DNA of 64,000 nucleotides from Chamaea fasciata (taxonomy: Eukaryota; Chordata; Aves; Passeriformes; Sylviidae), in the NCBI GenBank assembly GCA_029207755.1, contig JARCOQ010000006.1:26618022-26682021 (forward strand), given 5' to 3'. The notes under the pieces are model-generated. The model was not told the DNA's origin and did not search any database. It saw only the letters and a list, made by a program, of their open reading frames with translations. Both the position numbers and the translations under genes were made by a program. Numbering within the stretch: the first letter of the stretch is position 1; the number at the start of each line of letters is the position of its first letter. Shown here piece after piece: positions 48,111 to 60,100 of this stretch.

Positions 48111-51100
48111 TGATCCCACCACCTTTTGGGAAGGAAGCAGCCCTAACTGCCACATGACCTACATTATAGTTGTTAATAAACAATCAGTCACAGGGATAGT
48201 ACATTGCTTTTGGGGTGATGCTACTCCCTGTGTTTATTTTTTTTTCTCTAATCAGATTTCTTCGGGGGAAAAAAATCATAACAAGCTTTTCCATAGACCT
48301 TATGATTATTTAACTGATACTAAGCAGACAAGGACACACACAGTGGTGATGCAGTACTCTCCTGAAGCACAAACCACTGGTGAAGCTATGAAAGAATGGT
48401 GTTCCAACCTTGCAAACACCATTTGGGATAGCCTGGCTAAATTTAAGCTTAAAAGACAACTCTTGCCTCTACAATGAGCTAAGCCATATGAAGACTAGGG
48501 AATCTTTGTTCCTGAGCATATTTGAAACAACGAATGTTGAACCAGACTAAGACACTCGGAGGCAAAATATTCTCATCTGCATTATTTTTTGCTTTTCACA
48601 CTTCCATCCAGATCATTTGGTTCTAGAGAATAAAAAAGGGTATCCTGCATCCAGCTTTTTCTGTCCATAGAGGAACAATGGAAAGGTCTTAGAAATGAGG
48701 ACTCTTGTCCAATGGTTTGAAAACCTAGCAGCAATGTCTGAGCAAATTTGCCATGTAATCCATTTCAGAGGGTTTGGTTTTGCTCAAATAATTTTAGCTT
48801 GTAAGTATGAAGGATAAGAACCAAATTTTTGGTTACATTTTTGTAACTTTACAAATCAAGTAGTGACATAAATGTGGAGTGAAAGACAACTAGAAATTAT
48901 GTGCCATTTGAGAATTTACAGATCTTTAGTTTTTCTGTTAGGATAGCATCATATTTTCATGGAAGCTTTTCACAGTCTAGGCACTTAGATTATACAGGTA
49001 ATTAAACCTGTAGTATGCCTGTATTGACCATAAACAACTACAATGTGCAAGCAAAGTGCAAACATTTGGTAAGATAAAGAATAGAAAAAGAAAGAAATTC
49101 TTCTGCTCCAAGTAAAAAACTTGTTACATGGAAAGTACTTTACCTGTCCACAAACAAAGCCTTTTAGAAAGATATGTGCTACATATAGAACCATATCAAA
49201 CCAGAACTACAGGCACACACCTCCTTTCAAAGGCTGATATAAAATGCTTTACTTGTTACTTCCAGGTGGGTTTTAGACACTGACAGGCAAAGCACCACTG
49301 GGTTGTCTGGATACCTAAAAGAAGAGCACATTACTGTCACCTGAGTAGCTCAGATCAGCTCTGCTCACCCAGGCAGCCCAGGAGAGAGCAGCACCTTTCT
49401 TCTCTCATTCAGAAATCTCTACTCAAAATTTCTGCAACACAAAGAACTAAGATCTATCCTACAAAAACAGGAGGAAAAAGGAACTGTTTCCATGAAGCTT
49501 TAGCAGGATCTACAGTCACAGCTGGCAAAGACTTTTGCTAATGGGAAACAGCAGAGGGAACTGATTTCACAAGTAAATTAAGTATTTTCTACACCTAGTA
49601 TGTGCAAGTCTCTTACCCTCGGGCATACTGTCAATGAATGCAACTGCAGCTCTCTCATGACAGCCCCACATTCAATACCACTTTTGTCAGGGGAAAAATG
49701 TCAGGGCTTTCAGGCAAACTGTAATAGCAGGTCACTGCTTGCAGGCCCCGAGTCTAATTATTGGCAAAACAGCATTTGAAGATTTCGCTTTAGTTTGCAC
49801 TGCGCTTGTTCTCTGGCCATTAGCAAGTATTTAAATAGAATTAATTGGCTACTTGCAAGGTCATTTCAATAATTTTTGAAACAGAGCCTAGTGAGTTCTC
49901 GCACATGCAGGGTTAGAGGTACACAGAGCTCAACCTGCCAGCAATGAAATGTGCAACACACAGCCTCAGTGACAGAGCTAACTATTTCAGTCCTCAGATT
50001 AGTGACCCTTTTGTGTATGCAGAACTACACATAAGCAGACCCCGTGTGTAGGTATCCTAATCCCTCTATATTTCGGGCTCAAACCATTAAGAGAAATGGC
50101 AACAGAATGAGCAAGGCGGGGGAAGGCTGGAGGGAAAAGAATTTAATTTTGCTGATAGCTACAAACCAATCTTTCCCCCCCTCCACCCAAACCCATGCAT
50201 TTACCTTTGAAGAGAAGCATGGCTAAGCAACATAACCATCTCCTAAGAGATTCCTTTTTGAAAACACTCAAACATTCCCATTCTAAACTCAGGATTTCTC
50301 TCAGGTGCACACTTTGTCAGGAGAGATTTAAACTCCATATTTCTCTTGTGGTTAACAGCTGCATTAAACAACTAGATTAGCAATATATATTTTACAATTA
50401 GGAATCTATTATGCTTGAGCCAGTCCTAAATTAAGAGCCAATGTGTAGCTTGATTGCATAGTTAGCATAGTTTGCACAAGACATATTTAAATCCTATCTT
50501 TGCTCATGAAGTTGCAACAGCCCGCAAATCAATAGCTATCTACTGTAGATCATGAACTTCTCAAATCCATTTATTAAACTGCTGGCAGAAAATTCACCAA
50601 AAAAAAAAGACAGGGAAAAAAAATCAGAAAAAACCCCAAGAATAGGCGTGGAAGTCCTATAAATGCTCACACAGTTCTAATAATACTACAGCAAAATGAA
50701 AGATGTGACATATTTAAGCATTTCTGAACAGCTTATTGCATGTGTGTCCTAGGAGATAAGCTAGGACACACATCCAGTACACTGTAATAGCTGACTCAAA
50801 ATGGATAATCAGAGTTAAGACATATTGACAATTAAAACTAAGAAAACTAAGCCATGCCTGATTGTGGACTTATACTTTTTATTTTTTCAGGACTAGCATA
50901 GGCATAAGAGTTTTGATATGTAACATTTTCATGTTACAACTGGATTGGTACATTAAAAATAGTCTACTATGGAAAAGTTACTCTAACTGTACCTGTAGTA
51001 GGCTCTAAAATAGCTATTACCACGCAAAAAACAGATGTCAGTATCACTGGGAAAATGTCAACATGCTGCTCTGGAGACACTGTATGAAATATCAGAAATG

Positions 51101-53032
51101 ATTTAAAGAAGAAAATGTTTTCTCACTGCATTCATCTGTGGATATATTCAGAGATTTTTTTTTTTTCCCTGAAGGCAATAGTAGAACTGCAAGAGATCAA
51201 GACAGCACGGGACATGCAATGAAGATCTATTAAATCATGAAAGACACAGGGAAAATAAACAAGGTATGATTATTCCCTTTTCCTTGATACAGAGGAAACA
51301 GGCAGCAATCAATCAGGTTATCAAGCAGCAGGCTTAAAACCAACAGAAGGAAATAAATTTCCAACCTCTGCTAAAGGTCCAAAGTACATCTCAATCAAAA
51401 CCTAAACTGATCAGAGCTACAGAGCATTATTCTTCAGTATATTTTAAACATAGTAGCTTATATTCAAATTATAGCTTAGGATTTCCAAATCTATAAAAGT
51501 TCTTGAAGGTGCCTTCAGCCACTTTGCACAATTTCTTTTATCTCTTCCAGTAGCTTTTGTTACTGCCCATTTCTGAATATGGGGTACCTGGATATATGGA
51601 CCACTGTGGAGAGCTCTTGTGCAGTAATTAGTCCTGGTGTAGGCACAGCTATAAACAATGTTCTTAGCAGTAGAACTTACCCTGATGTGGAGAAGGAAAA
51701 GGAGCCAAGTTAATGTAAGGATCCTGAAGCTGCATCTTCAACAGTGTGCTCCTCATCACAGTGCTGGTGCAAGTATTTTGTAAGCTATTTCATAAGCTTT
51801 GTCTCTGTTTCCGTGATCATGGAGAATATGAGAAAGCTACAAATTAATTTGTGCTGGCACCAGGACATTTAGAGACCTACAACTCTGTCCTTGGCTTAAT
51901 ACAGAGTTCACCCAAAATAAGAACAGAGACAGCATTATGTATTTCTAATTGGTCATAAGCAACATTTTGTATGTGGAACTCAACATTCCCAAACTATTTG
52001 ATCAGACTTTTAAAAGAGATTAGGCTAAAATAAAAATCCACTGAATCCATTTGTTCTGCAGAAAAAGGCAGTAAATTATCTTAATTAATGTTGCCTTTGC
52101 AAGTTCTGTGCTGTAGTCCCTTAAATAAGTAAGCAATTTAGCTAGTTCCAAAACCAGGGATGATTTTATGTAGGAATCAGAACTGAAAAGTTCCATCACC
52201 AAAACCTGTGTTGTCATAACCTACTGTCACAGCAGTCTTGTTTTGACTGCAAGCTCCCTGTGCAACTGTGTGTTTGCACATGCATATGTGAGAGAAATCA
52301 CTGAGCTCGAGCTTGCACATGTGCCTTGTTCTCCAGGAAGTTTATATCAAAATAGGGGACTTTAGTGGTGAACTCTCCAGGATTACTTGAAAGGAAAGCT
52401 AAAGAGCCTCTCTCAAGACTTTTTATTAAGTCCTTCATTTAAAATATCCTTTTTGGTTATGTACTTAAAGATATTTTAGGATGATGTTGCTTCGTCTGAA
52501 AGAGCTTGGTAATCAAAGGAAGAAAACACAGTTTTTTCATTTAACTCCTGTCAACTGCAAACAGATTCCACATTTGGTTGGTTTTCAAAAACAAGCACAG
52601 CAACGAAATGCAAAAAACAACGTACCGATTTAAAAATACCTCAGAAAAAAGGTAAGCAGCACTTGAGTGCCAAACACTGCCATGTACACTATGGTGTTGT
52701 GGTTTGCAGAGATTTGCTTGGCATCTACTAATCTCAGGAGTGCAATATCAAGGAAAAGTGGTCTGAGTGCTGCCTGATACAGGAGGCAGCAGCCAGAGGC
52801 TGTGTTCTTAGGGATTCTCATGACTACTGCCCTGACCTCATTCTTTTGGCTTTCTTAATTCTACTAGTTTTTGCATTTGGTGGGATAGCAGAAAGCAAAT
52901 ACCATTACAAATCCTTGTGAAACAAAATGCTGTACCAGAGGTGCTGTAGAACAGGACCTGGGCTTTGAAGGAGAAAGGGAGCTTGAGCTGCTTTCAGAAA
53001 AATGAGAGTCCACGAATGAAAAAAATCTATGG
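48111..53032. other. Intergenic, no gene recognised
   Basis: AT-rich, repeat-poor sequence. A strong hairpin at 50,729-50,793 is listed separately. The part around 49,740-49,910 and 50,395-50,560 is rich in homeodomain-type TAATTA/ATTAATTG words and may hold conserved non-coding elements, which cannot be shown without alignment. Confidence 0.45.
50729..50793. other. Strong inverted repeat / candidate RNA hairpin
   Basis: ATGTGTGTCCTAG (50,740-50,752) and CTAGGACACACAT (50,761-50,773) are perfect 13-bp arms around an 8-nt loop. After an asymmetric internal loop the outer CAGCTTATT (50,729-50,737) can pair with AATAGCTG (50,786-50,793). The stem is short for a microRNA precursor. Confidence 0.6.
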
Positions 53033-53077
53033 TTTTTTTTTTTTTTGTTTTGTTTGTTGTTTTTTTTTTTTTTTTTT
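53033..53077. repeat. T-rich simple repeat
   Basis: T runs with GTTTT and GTTTG interruptions, about 45 bp, ending TTTTAGG. Confidence 0.9.
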
Positions 53078-54284
53078 AGGTAGGTCTCTCTTTTTCCAAT
53101 GTTTTATTTGAAAAAAAAAGAAAATATCTTCCCACCTTCCTCCTTACAGAGGAGGAAATAAAAAATGACAGTACAATTTCCATATAGACAATGAGAAAAA
53201 TGGAGTAAAGTTGCTTTATTTAGAGCGAGTGGAGGAGACAGCCCACACTCCAAGTGCAACAGAAAAAGATATCACCACATGCACCAGAGAGAGATGGTAA
53301 ATACAGTAATGGTGAGGTGGAATTGGATATAAGCCAGTGCCTCCTGCATGTGTCACTCAAACATCCCCTTCCCCAGTATGAACTCCTGGCCCGGCCTAGC
53401 CCTTACTGAGGACTTTTTCCCTGAGGTGTATGGGTTTCATCCACCTGCTCCACTGTGCTGAGCCCAAGAGCAGGAAGGATGCTTTGCTGTTTGTACCATA
53501 CCAGTGCAGTTCATTTCCTGACCTCTTGGTTCATATGACTGTTCCCACCAAGCTTAAACAAGATTTGCTTCTGCTTTCAGTGCATAGTTTTGAAAAGTAA
53601 AACTTCCATATCTTGGGAATTACCATATTTATATGGACAGCAGGAGATCTTGGCTGGTGGCTAGAATTACCAGCCTATGCAGAGTTCCTTTTGAGTGTGA
53701 ATCTCTTGCAACGAGCACTAGAAAAATGCCATAGCTAGCAGCAGAATGACTGTGCCATTGAGACTGACAGGTACTGTTTGTTCCTAAACTAGTTTTCCTG
53801 TTCTGACTCCAGGCTAGATTTTTGTCCTGTATTTTTTCCCATCCAGCAGGATGTACTGTTCCTGCTGACAGTGGTTAAGCCCATACATAGAAAAACAGTT
53901 GCACCAAGCTAAAGAGAGGCAGCACTTCTCCAGCACTTATGGAGACTTTGCTTTTGTTTTTGGCCTGAATTACCACTTTGAATGGTGCATATTTTTCTTC
54001 TTTACTAGAAAGGACAGGATGAAGTGGAAACTCAGTCTGACTATTCTACCACAAAGCAACTGACGGGAGCTTCCTGCCTACTTGGTTTAGCTCATGGAGT
54101 GACAACCTCTACAAGCACCACCTCATCCCTTTCACAGAGCCTTGCAGTAGTTTGCCAGACATCCCAAATAATGGTTTTTACATGTTTTCTACTTTTCTTT
54201 TTTGAAGGCTAATAATCTGTCCACTCCACTTCAGAATGCCCTGCCTATCTACCCTCTAACTGCTCAGCAGAGACCTGAGAGCCG

Positions 54285-54315
54285 CAGCAGAGTGCAGCTC
54301 TACAGCACTCTGCTG
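54285..54315. repeat. 11-bp perfect inverted repeat
   Basis: CAGCAGAGTGC and GCACTCTGCTG flank a 9-nt spacer. Confidence 0.7.
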
Positions 54316-54746
54316 GGACTATCCATGCTACTGCAACTCAGCTGGGATAGTTTTTAAAGAAAGATAGAGGAGGACCAAAAAGGAAGCTCCAGAAGCCAGT
54401 AAAATTATCAGGCCCTCAAGGAAAGTGTCCCATAAAGAAGAGCACTTGTTTACTATGTGGGTAAGTGCATGGGAAAGTTAGGGGGAGATTTCTGAAGGAA
54501 GGAGGAGCCTGATGGTACAAGTAAATGCCAGGCTGGGTATTTAGAGGTTTGTGGTTTCTGTCCTCAGCTTTTGGTGTCTTCACCTAATCCTGAAATATGG
54601 CTGTCTATCAGTTCAAGGAACAGCAAAGCAGGAGTCAAAATCGAGCTCCAGTTCTAACAAGATGACAAATGTGGTGGCTATGAGCCTGAGAGGCAGATCC
54701 TTCTGTTCTTTTAGATAATAATTCATGGCTTGTTGGTATAAATCCA

Positions 54747-54763
54747 TAAATAAATAAATAAAT
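54747..54763 (+). repeat. (AAAT)n microsatellite
   Basis: Four consecutive AAAT-type units. Confidence 0.85.
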
Positions 54764-56433
54764 CAGTAGGCTTTTCTAGCAGTGGTGGTTAGGGTGGGCT
54801 GCCCTGGCTTTGGGACCATGTCAGCAGTGATGCTGCTGCTCTGCCAGGGTCTGGGTATCACCACTGCTGCAATTGTCACTTCGTTCTCATCATGCCTGGC
54901 TGGTGGTAGCAGCTCTGCCAGGGTGGCCAGGAGTCAGGCAGGGCCAGTGCCTATGGATTTGCCAGGGCCAGGAACCTGCCTGTGGGCTCCTGGGAGGTTG
55001 CACAGAGGAGAGAGCTATATTTGGTTCCACACACTGGCTTAAACTAAGATTCAATTATCTGTGTGTTCTCCAAACAGGTGTTTAAGTTAGTTTACAGCTA
55101 TCCCAGCCATGAGGGCAAATCCCAAGCAGAGACCCTCCAGCACTGGAGCTGCAGCACTGCTGTTGACCTGCCACTTGCAGACTGCTGCAGCTGAAACTGC
55201 AATTTTGCAATTTGCCATGCACGGGATTTCTTCCATGAGTTAAGCAAGGTTGAATCAATACAATTTTTGTCTTTTATATTTCAAGGATTATTTACATAAC
55301 CAAAAGAAAATAAATCTCATAAAGAGGAATCTTATTGCAAAAGGTGAAATCTTTAACTTGTTCAGAGCAGTAAATTCCATGGAACTAAGCCACTATAGGC
55401 CAGCTGATTTTCTGTCCCTTTATGTTTAATGATGGAGGTAAAGACCTGGTCCAGAGCTTTATGTTACAAAAATGCTTTATAATGCAAAACAGACCAACTC
55501 CATACAAACAAATGTTCCCAATATTGAACTTATTTTCATAGCAGACATTAAGGAGAGAGCAGCACAATATTTGGACTTGAGAAACATTTACGAGAATTAG
55601 ACCTAGAAAAAAAAAGGTCAGAAAACAACCATTAATGTCCAGGGCAATTTTCAAAACCTCTTTTGGAGTTTTCTCTTCCCTCCTTTTTACAAATGTGGGA
55701 ACAGTTAACCACTCAGGAAGAACCCTGTGTAAATTTGGAAACCTAAAGAATTCCCCTTGTAGACTCAGCCCACACTAAAACCAAGAGTTTAGTTGTTTTT
55801 ATCTAGCGAAGAAGAAATATAATAATTTGTGTGACAAAATACAAAACCGGCTTTCTGTCCCACATTTCAGTCAGCTGAGACTTTAAATAGCTCTTTTAAA
55901 GTGTCATGTAACAACCAGGCTAGCAGTACTGCAGTGCAAAAGGGAAGTCTTTCTGATTTTTACACAGCACACCGAGAAAAGAAACCCAGCCCACCAGAGA
56001 CCAGATCTTACATCCCCTCTGTGGGATGAAAGATGTTTGTTACAGCTACAAGAAGTCTGCACAGTAGTGATCTTGTCAGACAGAGTAAGACTAATCAGAA
56101 ATGTCTTTTCCCTTCCAGTCAGCAAGGCTCCCCATCCAGCCAGGGAGACTTTGCACAGCTCACAGGGTGAGCCCTGCTGCCCTGATGGGAATGTCTATGA
56201 AACTTGGAGTCAGCCTGGTCAGAAACTTGTGACTCAGCTTCATTTCTCAGCTCTCCTAGCAGCTTGGATAATCCCTCCCTCTTTTTCCATCTCCCTGTGG
56301 TATCCACCTCCAGACTTCTGACAATGGGCCCTCCTGGTCAGACTTTTTTGTGCATATGTTTCAAAACTCATCTACTTTTTGATGGAGTGACACACTCACC
56401 ATCATATCTTCAGGGGATAAAGCAAGTCTGGGT

Positions 56434-57195
56434 TCAAAGAGCCCAGCTTTGACCATAAACAGCTGGTCTTTGCTGCAGTAAATGCAGTAAGAACACAGAT
56501 ACTGTGCAGTCTCCAAGTATTTTTAAAGAAAAGCAGAAGAGACCAGTATCTCCTTCCCAGAAGAAGGCATCTGGTAGCTCAGACAGCAAGTGTCTTAGAC
56601 TTCTGTCCAAATATGTTTGTGGATAAAGAGGCAACAAGGTGCCTGCCATGGTATGCACACTACCTGTAGTGTTGTCTGTGCCTGAGAAGCTCTTCAGGCT
56701 CTTCAGAAACAAAAATCTCTGCAAGGTTTGAGAAATACGCTGCTTCTCAAACCAACAGACATTTTGCCTAGTAGAGTATTTGCCTAGTATAGTGTTAATA
56801 AGGGTGGGGTTTTTGTGGATTTTATTTAGGTTGATCGTGTTAGAATGTGTTGGGCTGATGAAGAGCAGAGGAACAAAAAGAAGTTTTAAAATGACCAAAA
56901 CAAACAAACAAAAACTAAATAACATCTCTCTCTCTGAACTGCACAATTTTTTTTTCCACCTAAGAACAGCACGGAATAATTTTTTGTTCACATCTGCACA
57001 TCTTCTTAACAACAAGAAGAACGTTGCATGGATGAAAAGATCTTTTTGACCAGTTAAATCCATGAGTAACATAATCACAAATGCTGGCAATTTCATGCTG
57101 CCCCAAACATAAACTAGTTTGCTCTTACCTGTACATCTGTTGTATGTTGGGAAGCTCAAAAAACCAGACCCATGGTCTGGATGTAAATCAAACAT
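56434..57195 (-). other. Longest open frame of the window, unrecognised
   Basis: An ATG at 57,195 opens 253 codons to a TGA at 56,434-56,436, and the frame stays open about 40 nt further upstream. The translation contains one strongly hydrophobic segment (MLFSFCLFVLVILKLLFVPL) that could span a membrane. It shows no domain or family motif I recognise, and many segments are low-complexity. No flanking splice sites or promoter support a gene. It is longer than expected by chance in AT-rich DNA, but random occurrence remains the simplest reading. Confidence 0.15.
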
Positions 57196-60100
57196 CTTTA
57201 CAAACTTAAGCACTCTATTCCTATTAAAATTCAACAGGGGTGGTATATTAAAAACTTTGTAGATTGTTGTGAAAATTTAGCTTCAGGGAAGCTGACCTCT
57301 TTTATAGCCACAAGCAAGATTTCTCACTAAAATCTCACTTGAATGTTATTATTAAAACTGAAAATCTTCTCATATTCCCATGAGCTGACGGCATGTTATC
57401 CTGGAGACACAGATTGCAAGACAGACTTGACAAATCCAGACAACATTAAAAGTAAATGGATGACGATTTTTCTGCTGGGAGAAATCCAGCAAGTTCTAGA
57501 CTTGTTTACTAGCCCCAGACCAGAACAGCTCATCAAACTGCAGTACTTAAAACCAGAGCTGAAGCTCTAATATTTAAAAGTGTGTTTTGGAAACAGTCTG
57601 TGTACACTGAAAATGTTGGACTGGATTCAAAAGTAGCGTTTGAAACTGCCATCTCCTAATTAAAACAATATACTCCTAGATGCTCGCTTCAATTGATACC
57701 TTAAGCACATCTTGTTGATTGAATTTGTTTAGTGAATGTAGATAGAAAAGTTTCCTGACAATTAATTTTCACTTGTTTGAATGTCTAAACAATTTTACAG
57801 TCTCTTGTTTCCTCCTGATTAAACTGACTTACAAATGCTGAAGATCGGAGTACAGTTTATGTCAATGCCTTCCAGATTTTTGGCTGCATGATTCTATAAG
57901 TTCTGTGCTGATACTGAATGGAAATTTCAGTGTTTGGATAATTTTAATTTGGTAAAATGTTTAATAAAAGCTTGTGGAGAGAAAAAGAAATATCCACACC
58001 TTATTTAAAGGTGTTGAAGATTTTTATAATGACTTTTCTTTAAAAACCAGAATCCCAGTTTCCTATAGAAAATGAAGAGTTTCAAAACTTATAAAGGAAA
58101 TTCATAAAGGAGTATCCAATGGCTTTCGCCAAACCTAAACTTGTTAAGATTATTCTCCTGGTAAGGAAAATATAATTGAAAATAAAATTAAATGCAAAGT
58201 TGCGTGTTCATAAAGTCTATATACAATGATTCTAAAGACACTGATGACCATCTGGCACCATGTATGCAGGACCTCAGGCAAGCCACCATTTTTTTTCACT
58301 GTTGCAGACTAGCTGAAGGTCAGTGTATTATGGAAAGAGAACAGGTTTATTCTAAAAGGTTATTACATTGTCCTCAGTGCTGTCTTATAAGTGGTTCATC
58401 ATTGATGTAATTTTATCTCTCATGTATGATACAGTGTTGTTCATTCACTTCTTTTCTATTTCAGGGTGTTTGTGAGCACTGTTGCAAAGAAGTACCATGG
58501 CATTTTACTCCAGTAGAAGTAAAGAAAAAGTAATTATCAGTTAAAACTAATTTGACTAATTTGACTTTGGCTGAATAGAGTGATCTGGAAAACTCCATAT
58601 GTTATTCCAGAGACTGTCCAGAGCCAAGTATGGCCTTGTTTTCAGAAACAGCCTCTGTCTGCAAAACTGGGTAGGCACCACATCTTCAGCTACATGGCCT
58701 AGCTGGAGTTTGTGACACATAAGCAACATTCACCTTCAAAGCTACGGCAAGAAAAACTGGAAAGTTTTGAAGAAAGGAGAAAGTAAGGTTGTGAATAAGA
58801 CATTGTTAAAATGTAACAGTTTTCTACATATAGTCTGATATGCATAATTTAGGTTTTGAAAAATCTGGAGAGGGTAAACGGGTAAGACAAGAAGACGCAG
58901 AAGACCTGAGAGCAAAAGAAAATGTAATTTACTGAAAAGATTAATAGGTGAAAAACAATTAATTTTATAAAATAAAAGGAAAATGTTCTATGAGCAGCAA
59001 AATTCCTGATGCATAAATTCATATCAATTTTTGGTGTAAAGGGGTTTGATGTAAACAAAACTTGAGGAAAACTCTCCCTAATTTGGTGTCTCTTCTGACC
59101 CCACCAACGTATGCTGCAGGTGGCCTGTAAATGCCTTCCCACTGACTGTCTGGCCATGTGCTGCCAAATAGTGTGTGGCAGCTGAGGTCTCCCTTCTCTG
59201 AGTCTCTCTCCTCCAACCAGGCCAATTTTTCATCAAGCCTGCAAGAAGTCTCTTCTTTGATACTTCTAGACTCTTTCAAACCTCTTTGAAATCATCAAAG
59301 TAATTCCAAACGTGTCGGATAAGAGAAGGCAGTGGACAAAATAAGATTGCAAATCTTATAACTGCATGATCCAGACACAAAACAAGGCTGACTTGATGAC
59401 CACGTGGACATGTGTATACCTGCACTAAGAAAAAATACTAAGACTGCTTTTTAATCTGAAAAAAGCACAACACCTTTTTAACTGGACAAACTGCCAAATT
59501 CAAGGCAAAAAGGTTGATTTAACAAGTGAAGGCAATAATTTGCCATGTGAACAAGTCACTGAAGAGGTAATTCTACATCTCTCTCACATTCAACACTAGA
59601 TGCTGATATGAAAAAGAACGTATTTTACCCAAAGTGGATGAAAGATGATGGTATAATAAAGGCAGGGGAGACAGTGGACCCTATGGCCTTAAGATCTGTG
59701 AACCATTCTGCATTAGTAATGGATGCTGTGATGCAATATGTTGGTGTTAGCAAGAAATCTGTGAGTAGTCCCTATAACTGAGTTAAATGGACCTGCTGTG
59801 AACACGGGCCTTCAAACAGCAGAGACTGCAAACCCTCCGAAACAATTTTCTTTGCAGCAGCAGCAGCAGCCCAAGCACCCAAGAGCCCTTCTTGGGCTCT
59901 TTAACTGAAAATCCCTATAATCCATCAATTTACACAAGTAAGCACAGCTCACAGCATGCCACTGGAAGTGATTGCTATTCCTATCCATAACTGCTCCCTT
60001 CCACTTTTTGTTCAGGAGTGCTGCAGCACTTCACAACTGCTCAGCACTGTGGTGAGGCAGGTTAGAGCTGCAAGGACTAAACACAGCCAAGCTCTGTGCG

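Larger units (their letters stand above)
53078..56433. other. Intergenic, no gene recognised
   Basis: Contains an (AAAT)n run at 54,747-54,763 and an 11-bp perfect inverted repeat at 54,285-54,315. No exon recognised. Confidence 0.45.

Noticed and set aside
59852..59905. CAG run followed by an 8-bp inverted repeat
   Set aside because: Five CAG units and short overlapping palindromes are within chance expectation, with no coding frame or other support.
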